A DNA stretch of 64,000 nucleotides from Flectobacillus major DSM 103 (GTDB lineage Bacteria; Bacteroidota; Bacteroidia; Cytophagales; Spirosomataceae): assembly GCF_000427405.1 (NCBI RefSeq), contig NZ_ATXY01000004.1:62001-126000 (forward strand). The letters run 5' to 3'. Both the position numbers and the translations under genes were made by a program. Below are positions 57,603-64,000 of this stretch, one piece after another (position 1 is the stretch's first letter; each line of letters begins with the position of its first letter). Below the pieces are notes generated by a model. The model did no database searches and was not told the origin of the DNA. It saw only the letters and a program-made list of their open reading frames with translations.

Positions 57603-57801
57603 CGGATACCTCCTTTTTGATAACACCTACTTCACTGCCAAACAAATCTAATACCTGATTTACTTTGTCGAGCCGAAGGGTTCGTTTTCCTTGTTCTAGA
57701 TCACGAATAAAACGCAAGCCTACACCTGCTTTTTCGGCCAAATCAATTTGTGTTAATCCTAAGCGTTTTCTTTTTTCTTTGATAAATGGAGCTATTTTCA
57801 T
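57595..57801 (-). CDS. hipB: HipB, XRE-family DNA-binding antitoxin component
   Basis: This 68-residue protein is nearly all one Cro/C1 helix-turn-helix (IKEKRKRLGLTQIDLAEKAG, VGLRFIRDLEQGKRTLRLDK). It is the first gene of the hipB-hipS-hipT operon. Three near-identical palindromes lie upstream (57807-57905), the first only 5 bp before its start, so it almost certainly represses its own operon. Confidence 0.92.
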   Translation of the reverse strand: MKIAPFIKEKRKRLGLTQIDLAEKAGVGLRFIRDLEQGKRTLRLDKVNQVLDLFGSEVGVIKKEVSDE

Positions 57802-57806
57802 AAAAC

Positions 57807-57905
57807 TATACCCAATAGGGTATATTTATAAACTTATATTTATTTTTATACCTTTTAGGGTATAAAAATAGTAAAACAACTCATATTTATACCCCCAAGG
57901 GTATA
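57807..57905 (-). promoter_or_regulatory. Three HipB operator palindromes
   Basis: Three 18-bp palindromes of form TATACC-N6-GGTATA are present: TATACCCAATAGGGTATA at 57807-57824, TATACCTTTTAGGGTATA at 57847-57864, and TATACCCCCAAGGGTATA at 57888-57905. Centres are 40 and 41 bp apart, close to four helical turns, so bound dimers would lie on one face of the DNA. A TAAGTTTA element on the minus strand between the first and second could be the -7 promoter box. Confidence 0.85.
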
Positions 57906-57910
57906 AATAT

Positions 57911-57957
57911 TATTAAAAAAGAGGCATAAAATGATTAGACCACTCTACACCTCTTTT
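57911..57957 (-). terminator. Probable terminator of the GTPase operon
   Basis: The arms AAAAGAGG (57917-57924) and CCTCTTTT (57950-57957) with a 25-nt loop are followed on the minus strand by a T run. It lies 11 bp past the stop of the 519-residue protein gene and before the hipB operators, keeping the two operons separate. The large loop makes this moderate. Confidence 0.55.
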
Positions 57958-57967
57958 GTTGTGTGTG

Positions 57968-59527
57968 CTATTGTTTATAAGAAGGAACGTGTTTTAGACT
58001 GTCTTTAACACATGTATTTCCTTCAAAACAGCCTTGATTTTCTTTAATCAATACCTGCCAATATACATCTTTTTGTTCTTTGTAATGCTTTGCAATATCT
58101 GTTGGGTTTTTTTGAAAAATAATATCAATAATCTCCTTGGAAGACTTACCTTTTATTTTTTGTTTGCTAATAATGCCCAAATCGTTTTGATTCAATTCTG
58201 AATTGGGTTTAGGATTCAGATTTGGAACCGTAGGTTGAGGTGTTTCAGGAGGTATCTGAGTAGTTTTTTTTACAGCAATTGGTTGTACTTTGTTATCGGT
58301 ATTAAACCAAGTGAAATACACGACTGTACTTATCCATAATATGGTCAATAACGCTGTCAAACGCTTAAATAAGCCTATTTTGCGTTTAAGATTATAATTG
58401 CTGTTGTCGTAGACCACTTCATGACTTTCTGGTTGAGTAGTTGTTGTGGGTTGTAGCGTTTCAATTCGTAATTGTGAGTTTCCTTTCGTTTTTGGGATTT
58501 TATTAGTAAAGCGTGGCTGTTTTACTTCGTTGATACTACTGATAAAAATCTGTTTATTCTCATTGTACAACTTTTGAACATACTCAAGGTTTTGACCAGA
58601 ATTTAGCTTTTTGATATATTCATCGATTTGCTTGGCAAATAGCGAGTAATATTCCTCAATTTTATGAAGGTTGTTTTTGGATTCGTTTAAATTTTGCTCG
58701 TTCTCCAAATGTATTTTTGTATTATTTTCTATTTGAAGCCTTAAATCGTTAACGAGCCTTTTTTTGTCGTTTTCTAATTGTTGTTTTTCATTGCCAAATT
58801 CGGAAATAGAATGCTGAATTTTCTGTTTTCGTTCTTGTTGCTGGGTTTCAATGGCCAAGTCAAAGTCTTTACTTTTAATCCATTGAAATATGCCTCTTTG
58901 GTGTACAAACTCTATGACCTCACTGTTATCGGTAAAATAAATCGTATCGTAAATATTGAGTAGAGTAAGAGAAGATGCAAACAGATAGGGTAGTCTATCT
59001 GTTTTGACGCTGGTATATACAACCAAGTTTTTCCCCGTGAATGTATCGAAATTAATGTCGTCAATAGGTTTTAAAAGCGAAGATACCTTGTCGAAGTCTT
59101 TAGGCTTTGACACCGAAAGGTTATCTGAATGAGTAACAGTAATCGTGTCCTTTATTGTATTTTTGGCAACTATAGTTTCATTGAAGTCATTAATTAGACT
59201 GGTAGTCAAATTTTCTTCTGCTATATCATTGATATACAAAATACTTGAGCCAATAAAAGTTCCGCTTCTATCAGAGTTGGGTTCTTTTGCGTAGTTATAA
59301 ACAGCGTACGAGATAGCACTGATTCCATTGATATTTTCTTTTCTAATGGCATATATTTTGGCCTTAGGCAATAGTTTTATAGCATTAGTATTCAAGTCAA
59401 ATGTTTTAACTCCTTTGGTAATATCTCTGATATTCGTCGAGTTTTTATTGATGTCATAAAAACTTTGTCGAAATCCATTAGGATTTCCAAATGTTCCAAA
59501 TGCTATTAAATATATATTGTTGTTCAT
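57968..59527 (-). CDS. Membrane-anchored coiled-coil protein of the GTPase operon, GAP1-N-like N-terminus
   Basis: This 519-residue protein is not of a family I can name with certainty. The N-terminal globular domain (about 1-215) begins NNIYLIAFGTFGNPNGFRQS and contains YAKEPNSDRSGTFIGSSILY. This pattern resembles the N-terminal domain of GTPase-associated protein 1 in predicted conflict systems, a by-eye judgement. A charged coiled coil (about 225-330) and a Thr/Pro linker follow, then one transmembrane helix (about 389-408, LTALLTILWISTVVYFTWF), a Pro-rich stretch (420-445) and a C-terminal domain with two Cys (CFEGNTC). There is no signal peptide, so the N-terminal domain and coiled coil should be cytoplasmic. 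Its start overlaps the GTPase stop by 4 bp (ATGA), so the two are translationally coupled. Confidence 0.75.
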   Translation of the reverse strand: MNNNIYLIAFGTFGNPNGFRQSFYDINKNSTNIRDITKGVKTFDLNTNAIKLLPKAKIYAIRKENINGISAISYAVYNYAKEPNSDRSGTFIGSSILYINDIAEENLTTSLINDFNETIVAKNTIKDTITVTHSDNLSVSKPKDFDKVSSLLKPIDDINFDTFTGKNLVVYTSVKTDRLPYLFASSLTLLNIYDTIYFTDNSEVIEFVHQRGIFQWIKSKDFDLAIETQQQERKQKIQHSISEFGNEKQQLENDKKRLVNDLRLQIENNTKIHLENEQNLNESKNNLHKIEEYYSLFAKQIDEYIKKLNSGQNLEYVQKLYNENKQIFISSINEVKQPRFTNKIPKTKGNSQLRIETLQPTTTTQPESHEVVYDNSNYNLKRKIGLFKRLTALLTILWISTVVYFTWFNTDNKVQPIAVKKTTQIPPETPQPTVPNLNPKPNSELNQNDLGIISKQKIKGKSSKEIIDIIFQKNPTDIAKHYKEQKDVYWQVLIKENQGCFEGNTCVKDSLKHVPSYKQ

Positions 59528-60459
59528 GAATTTTTTATGCTGAATTTAATTCGTTCCCAAAATGTTCCTTCATAATCTAAATCATAACCTACAATACTTC
59601 TATAGAGCCATTTAGACAATACCTCGGCAGTAGCTAGGCTCAAAATTTTGATTCTTTCTTCGCCATTGATACTTGTCAATTCTCCAATAGTATAAAACGA
59701 TTTACTAAATTCGTAGGTATCTATAGCTTTATTGGTAATTGGTAAGTTATCAGCTATAAATTCATCTAGTTCGTTGGTATGAGCCACCTCCAATTTACCC
59801 GATTTATCCCATTTAGAAATCACTAAAATAATGTTGATAGATTGTAGTGTTTTTTCTTTTTTGTGAAGTTCATTCAAAAACTCATAGATAAAAGTGTCCT
59901 CTTTGTGGGCATTGTCACGGCTTGTCACAATAATAATAGTCAAAGGGATTTTGGCACTTAAATAAGTATCTATACTGCTATGGAATTTGCCACCTCTTCT
60001 GATTTCATAATTATTATCGCCAGCCGTTTCAAGAAATGTCAAATTGATTGGCGGAACTTTTTTAGATTTATTATTAGGTTCAAAAATAAAATCTAACCTT
60101 GTTACTTGGTCTTTGGTGGTTCTATTAGGAAAAATCCCTTTTCTAATATTATCAAAAAAATCTGATAACAATATCATGGCATCTCTTGAATTGGGGGTAC
60201 TTAGGTTGGGTCGTAAAACACCTGCCTGAGAGTTCAAGAAATATAACATTGAAGACAATATGACAGACTTGCCAGAGGATGCACTCCCAAAAAATAAAAC
60301 AAAGTTGCTGTCTTTATTTTTTAATTCATTAGAATTAGGTTTTGCTAAGGGTACAAAATCGGTGTTGTCTTGTTGTTTAGTATCAAAATTCAATGGTTTT
60401 AATGTATCGTCAGCCTCATCAAATGACAATGGCTTGAGTTCTTCGTTATCGTTGCTCAT
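59524..60459 (-). CDS. Atypical P-loop GTPase of a three-gene system
   Basis: This 311-residue protein has an N-terminal tail carrying a repeated LKPL(S/N)FD motif (residues 8-14 and 20-26). A Walker A motif GSASSGKS is at 58-65 (FVLFFGSASSGKSVILSSML). The switch-II/G3 position reads LETAGDN (143-149), with Glu where Asp is usual. The G4 position reads ISKWDK (214-219), in place of NKxD. The overall layout fits a TRAFAC-type GTPase related to the double-GTPase or GTPase-associated conflict families. No membrane segment is seen. It lies between two membrane proteins, 11 bp after the stop of the 344-residue gene and overlapping the 519-residue gene by 4 bp. Confidence 0.78.
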   Translation of the reverse strand: MSNDNEELKPLSFDEADDTLKPLNFDTKQQDNTDFVPLAKPNSNELKNKDSNFVLFFGSASSGKSVILSSMLYFLNSQAGVLRPNLSTPNSRDAMILLSDFFDNIRKGIFPNRTTKDQVTRLDFIFEPNNKSKKVPPINLTFLETAGDNNYEIRRGGKFHSSIDTYLSAKIPLTIIIVTSRDNAHKEDTFIYEFLNELHKKEKTLQSINIILVISKWDKSGKLEVAHTNELDEFIADNLPITNKAIDTYEFSKSFYTIGELTSINGEERIKILSLATAEVLSKWLYRSIVGYDLDYEGTFWERIKFSIKNS

Positions 60460-60470
60460 ACTCGAAAATA

Positions 60471-61505
60471 TTAATTGTTGGGAATAAATGTTTTACCTTT
60501 TCTTTTGCCAAGCCCTCCTTGATGATGATTACTGTTTTCAGAAGAAGTAATCAAAAGAATAATGATAACGATTACAAAGTCAAGTAAAATACAACCTAAA
60601 AAAACCACAAATTGATACATTCCAAAGTTGGTAATGGCATGATTAAAGGCATAACCGATTTTGCCGACTTCTTGGGTTTTTGATATAACAGGCTCAAACT
60701 TTAGTTTTTCTGCTCCTAAAATAGCATTAGCTCGATTGCCTAATTTATTGTATTCGGTCAAGGATTTATCTATTTGGCCCTGAGCAGTACTATTGATTTC
60801 ATTTTCGGGTAGTAATAAAGTATTTTGAATATCGGTATTCCATTTTACTGAAGCATTGTGAATATCGGTCATGATATTTTTTTCCTCTGGGGTCAAGTTA
60901 TAGACCATTTCTATAATTTGTTGTTCCATACGGTTGGCCAAGTCCTCGTACCCACTTGGGTTATTACTAATGGGCGTTAATGGTGTGATTTTTTTACCCA
61001 GAAGTTGTTCTATTCTGCTAATAATCTGTTTTGCTTCAGCTCCTATTCCTTTATTTTTGGGGTCGGTTATTTGAATCTTCAAAAGATTTATTTCACTGCG
61101 GATAGCCTGTCTGGTTTTGGCATCGGCCACAGAGTAATTTAGGTTAGACTCGACCGCCGTTTCTAGGTTATTGAATTTTTCGTTAATGCTTCTTAACTCC
61201 GTTGTATATATGTCGGTTTTCATAAACCTAGTATATAGGGCATTAAAGTTGGCTATAAAGCAAAAAGAGGCTATAAAAATATAAATACCTATAAGGCTTG
61301 TTGTTGATTTTCCTTCAAGCTTTGCGTTTCTGATAACCCACAACAAGAATAATAACAGAAGAGAAAGCACCAGTGCTATTACAAATGAGGCAGAGCCAAA
61401 AATCTGCTCTAAGCCTAGCCAAGTTTGGTAAAAACTTACACTGATTAAAAGCAAGGCCAATACTGCTAGGAAGAGGTCTGTCGGTGTGATTTGTTTATTC
61501 ATCAA
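60471..61505 (-). CDS. Polytopic membrane protein with large helical domain, GTPase operon
   Basis: This 344-residue protein has three hydrophobic helices near 10-30, 36-58 and 68-88. A long helical, partly coiled-coil region follows (about 95-295, ELRSINEKFNNLETAVESNL, AKQIISRIEQLLGKKI). A fourth transmembrane helix lies near 297-320 (FVVFLGCILLDFVIVIIILL), with a short basic tail (GKRKGKTFIPNN). No family is recognised. It is the first gene of the operon, 11 bp before the GTPase. The topology puts the helical domain on one side of the membrane, so it may sense or scaffold for the GTPase. Confidence 0.75.
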   Translation of the reverse strand: MMNKQITPTDLFLAVLALLLISVSFYQTWLGLEQIFGSASFVIALVLSLLLLFLLWVIRNAKLEGKSTTSLIGIYIFIASFCFIANFNALYTRFMKTDIYTTELRSINEKFNNLETAVESNLNYSVADAKTRQAIRSEINLLKIQITDPKNKGIGAEAKQIISRIEQLLGKKITPLTPISNNPSGYEDLANRMEQQIIEMVYNLTPEEKNIMTDIHNASVKWNTDIQNTLLLPENEINSTAQGQIDKSLTEYNKLGNRANAILGAEKLKFEPVISKTQEVGKIGYAFNHAITNFGMYQFVVFLGCILLDFVIVIIILLITSSENSNHHQGGLGKRKGKTFIPNN

Positions 61506-62202
61506 TTTTTTATTTTAATTTATTAATTCACTTCGGGATTGATTTTTTGTTCTAAATAATTTTAAGGAGTCTTTTTGAATGATATATAGCTGTATTTTTT
61601 ATAAAATACAGCTTTGAGCTTAGGTAAATGTACATGAAAAAGTAGTATAAGAAAAGGGCTTTTCTTAGTTTTTTATAATGTTCAAATACAATCATTTAAT
61701 ATCTAAAACTACTATAGATGCCGAACGTATTAGTTTGGATTATTATTGCTGAAAATGACTATACGCTTCATAAATACTTTTCAGAGATATATTTGGTGAA
61801 TAAAATGGTAGAGAAGCCTTCTTGATAATACATGCTGAATTGCTCTTAGTATGGGTGTAAACCCATGAAATATGTCTAAGAAAACAAGGTGATGATATCC
61901 TGTAGATTTTATTTATGTTACAATTCCTGTATTTATTGTGTTAATTCCAATAAAATACAATATTGTTTATATTTATTCTAAATAACTTGCGTCAAGTCTC
62001 TAATTTTTAATATACATTTGTGTTATTATTTAAAACAAGTCTAAATAAATATAACGACAGTCAGATAGTTAAACGACTACCTAACTAATCCAAGGAAAAT
62101 ACCCTTATATATTTCTACATCTGGTATCCATTGATACAATCAATGGGGTGGAATCACTTTCACTTTTGAAAAAACAGTTAGTATTTTAAACTAAACAATC
62201 AG
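61506..62202 (+). promoter_or_regulatory. Promoter region of the TonB-dependent receptor with candidate iron box
   Basis: This 697-bp AT-rich region contains no ORF. A -7-like TACATTTG is at 62013-62020, with a TTG-type upstream element at 61987-61989 (23-nt spacing, slightly long). The word TCTAAATAA occurs at 61977-61985 and 62040-62048, 63 bp apart. The second forms a 9-bp near-palindrome with TTATTTAAA (62026-62034) over the expected transcription start. TCTAAAT half-sites are typical of Fur-type boxes in Bacteroidota, so iron control is suggested. The left part holds the GTPase operon promoter on the other strand. Confidence 0.5.
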
Positions 62203-64000
62203 ATGAAATTATTATTTACATGTCTTTTAACAATTTATAGCATTGGCCTTTTTGCTCAAAATGCCACAATCAAGGGCAGAATTAGTACTGCCGATGGCAA
62301 ACCTGCCGAGTTTGTGAATGTACAATTGAACGGTACTAATAAAGGGACTATCTCGGATATAAACGGAACGTACCGTTTGGAACGGGTAAAAGCTGGAAGC
62401 TTTACGATTAAAGTAAGTTTGATTGGTTTGGAAACCAAAGAACAACAGGTAGTAGTAAAAGCTGGGCAGACACTTGTCGTAGATTTCACACTGGTCGAAA
62501 CAGCCAATCAGTTGCAGGAAGTAGTAGTATCAGCTACCAATAAGTTTGCTCAAAAAGAAACAGATTACGTAGCCCGAATGCCTCTGAAAAACCTCGAAAA
62601 TCCACAAGCGTATAATGTGGTAAGTAAAGAACTTCTGAAAGAACAACTGGTAACAAGCTTTGACGATGCCATCAAAAATGCACCAGGGGTAAATCGCCTT
62701 TGGACAGCCACAGGAAGAGGTGGTGACGGGGCTGGCTATTTCTCGATGCGTGGGTTTTCGGTACAGCCAACTATGATTAATGGCGTAGCTGGTCAAACCA
62801 ATGGCGGTATTGACCCTGCCAATATTGAGCGTATCGAAAGTATCAAAGGCCCTTCTGGAACACTCTTTGGCAGTAGTTTGATTTCTTTTGGTGGTTTGTT
62901 GAATATCGTTACCAAAAAGCCCTACGAAACTTTTGGCGGTGATATTAGCTATTCGATTGGTGGTTATGATTTGAGCCGATTGGCTGTTGATGTCAATACG
63001 CCACTTGATAAAGAAAAAACGGCTTTGTTTAGAATCAATGGCTCTACCAATTATCAGGGAAGCTTCCAAGATGCAGGCTTTAAGAAAAGCACTTTTGTAG
63101 CCCCAAGCCTTACTTACAAAGTAAATGAGCGTTTGTCGGTGAATATCACTACCGAATACATGACTCAAACAGGAACAAATCCATTGATGATTTTCTTGAA
63201 CAGGGCTCGCCCGCTTATTGCCAAAACACCTGCCGAGTTACAGTTTAATTATTTCCGCTCATACACAAGTAACGATATTACGATTACCAATAATACCCTT
63301 AATATCTTTGGGCAAGCTAATTATAAAATTTCTGACAAATGGACTTCGCAAACGAATATTTCGAGAAGTGTCCGAAAATCAGATGGTTATTATTCGTACA
63401 TCATGTATTTGCAAACAAGCGATACACTCATTAGCCGCTTGGTAAGCGACCAAACAGCCACAGGAACAACCACCAATATTCAACAAAACTTTATTGGGGA
63501 TTTCAATATCGGTAAAGTACGCAACCGTTTATTGGCGGGCTTTGATTACCTACATCTTCTTACTCACAACAATAGCACAGCTTATATTTTATTTGACCAA
63601 ATCAATACCAGTAAAGACAACGACCCTCGTTATGCCTTATTGACACAGCAAGCTTTGGATGCTAAATTGGCCGCCAATACTTCGCCAAGTAAGACTTTGA
63701 CCGAATCAAAAACTTATAGTGCCTATGTTTCGGATGTATTCAACCTTACAGAGCAGTTGATGGTAATGGCAAGTTTACGTTTTGACCATTTTGAAAACGT
63801 TGGTACAACCAACTTTGCTACAGGTGTTACTTCTGGTAATTATAAACAAGATGCTTTTTCGCCAAAATTGGGCGTAGTGTATCAATTGTTGAAAGATAAA
63901 GTAGCCGTTTTTGGTAATTATATGAATGGTTTCAGAAATGTATCGCCTGTGATTCAGCCTTTTGCTGATATTGACGGAACTTTCAAGCCTCAACAAGCTA
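62203..64000 (+). CDS. TonB-dependent siderophore-type receptor, partial
   Basis: The gene runs off the right edge; 599 codons are visible. It begins MKLLFTCLLTIYSIGLFAQN with a signal peptide. A carboxypeptidase-D-like domain follows (ATIKGRISTADGKPAEFVNV), then a TonB-box-like region (QEVVVSATN), a plug (GYFSMRGFSVQPTMINGVAG, ANIERIESIKGPSGTLFGSS, SFGGLLNIVTKKPY) and barrel strands. The plug wording RIESIKGPSGTLFGS...GGLLNIVTKKP is typical of ferric-siderophore receptors of the FhuA/FpvA type rather than SusC. It has no SusD partner in the window. The candidate iron box upstream agrees with a metal-uptake role. Confidence 0.9.
   Translation, partial: MKLLFTCLLTIYSIGLFAQNATIKGRISTADGKPAEFVNVQLNGTNKGTISDINGTYRLERVKAGSFTIKVSLIGLETKEQQVVVKAGQTLVVDFTLVETANQLQEVVVSATNKFAQKETDYVARMPLKNLENPQAYNVVSKELLKEQLVTSFDDAIKNAPGVNRLWTATGRGGDGAGYFSMRGFSVQPTMINGVAGQTNGGIDPANIERIESIKGPSGTLFGSSLISFGGLLNIVTKKPYETFGGDISYSIGGYDLSRLAVDVNTPLDKEKTALFRINGSTNYQGSFQDAGFKKSTFVAPSLTYKVNERLSVNITTEYMTQTGTNPLMIFLNRARPLIAKTPAELQFNYFRSYTSNDITITNNTLNIFGQANYKISDKWTSQTNISRSVRKSDGYYSYIMYLQTSDTLISRLVSDQTATGTTTNIQQNFIGDFNIGKVRNRLLAGFDYLHLLTHNNSTAYILFDQINTSKDNDPRYALLTQQALDAKLAANTSPSKTLTESKTYSAYVSDVFNLTEQLMVMASLRFDHFENVGTTNFATGVTSGNYKQDAFSPKLGVVYQLLKDKVAVFGNYMNGFRNVSPVIQPFADIDGTFKPQQA

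Noticed and set aside
1-64000. CRISPR arrays, tRNA, rRNA, complete IS elements
   Set aside because: No regularly spaced direct repeats, cloverleaf-like segments, rRNA motifs or transposase genes with terminal repeats were seen by reading. A tRNAscan or Infernal run could still find a small RNA.

Overview
The window looks like chromosomal DNA from an AT-rich Bacteroidota, most likely an environmental Cytophagales/Spirosomataceae-type bacterium. This is inferred from three SusC/SusD pairs, a FecI/FecR-type sigma/anti-sigma pair feeding a SusC with an N-terminal STN domain, a hybrid two-component system, CRTAC1/VCBS-ASPIC lipoproteins and TAnnTTTG-like promoter elements. I found no rRNA, tRNA, CRISPR array or complete insertion sequence.

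Layout. (1) 1-11.8 kb: a hydroxyproline catabolic set, with an alpha-ketoglutarate semialdehyde dehydrogenase (cut by the left edge), a DapA-family deaminase, a divergent AraC regulator and a DadA-like D-amino-acid dehydrogenase. It is interleaved with a secreted GH127/GH146-type beta-L-arabinofuranosidase, a secreted DUF885 peptidase-like protein and a secreted carboxylesterase. Together these suggest use of plant hydroxyproline-rich glycoproteins. (2) 11.8-15 kb: a Nudix-fold regulator with a degenerate Nudix box, an orphan serine recombinase and a SulP anion transporter. (3) 15.6-20.1 kb: a TPR-CHAT protease-like protein facing a LytTR / sigma factor / membrane TPR protein gene row. (4) 20.1-21.7 kb: a gene-poor stretch holding a 26-bp perfect palindrome and a strong terminator with no visible gene in front of it. 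(5) 21.7-32.6 kb: ECF sigma, FecR, STN-SusC, SusD, a lipoprotein and a large VCBS/ASPIC lipoprotein. (6) 32.8-34.1 kb: two small redox enzymes. (7) 34.5-52.9 kb: a polysaccharide utilisation locus on the minus strand (GH5-ricin, SusC/SusD, hybrid two-component regulator, SusC/SusD, GH30 beta-1,6-galactanase-like). (8) 53.3-56.3 kb: a small membrane-anchored protein of unknown function and a TPR-CRTAC1 lipoprotein. (9) 56.3-61.5 kb: a tripartite HipB-HipS-HipT toxin-antitoxin operon with three operator palindromes, next to a three-gene operon coding a membrane/coiled-coil protein, an atypical P-loop GTPase and a second membrane-anchored coiled-coil protein. (10) 62.2 kb to the right edge: a TonB-dependent siderophore-type receptor behind a candidate iron-responsive promoter.

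How the parts may work together. GH127/146 enzymes remove beta-L-arabinofuranose from hydroxyproline-linked chains, GH30 enzymes of this type cut the beta-1,6-galactan side chains of arabinogalactan proteins, and the hydroxyproline pathway converts the released amino acid to alpha-ketoglutarate. Regions 1 and 7 could therefore attack the sugar and protein parts of the same plant cell-wall glycoproteins; this link is an inference. The most likely undescribed system is the three-gene GTPase operon at 57968-61505, whose architecture resembles GTPase-centred conflict systems and which sits beside a toxin-antitoxin operon. The LytTR/sigma/TPR/CHAT module is the second candidate.
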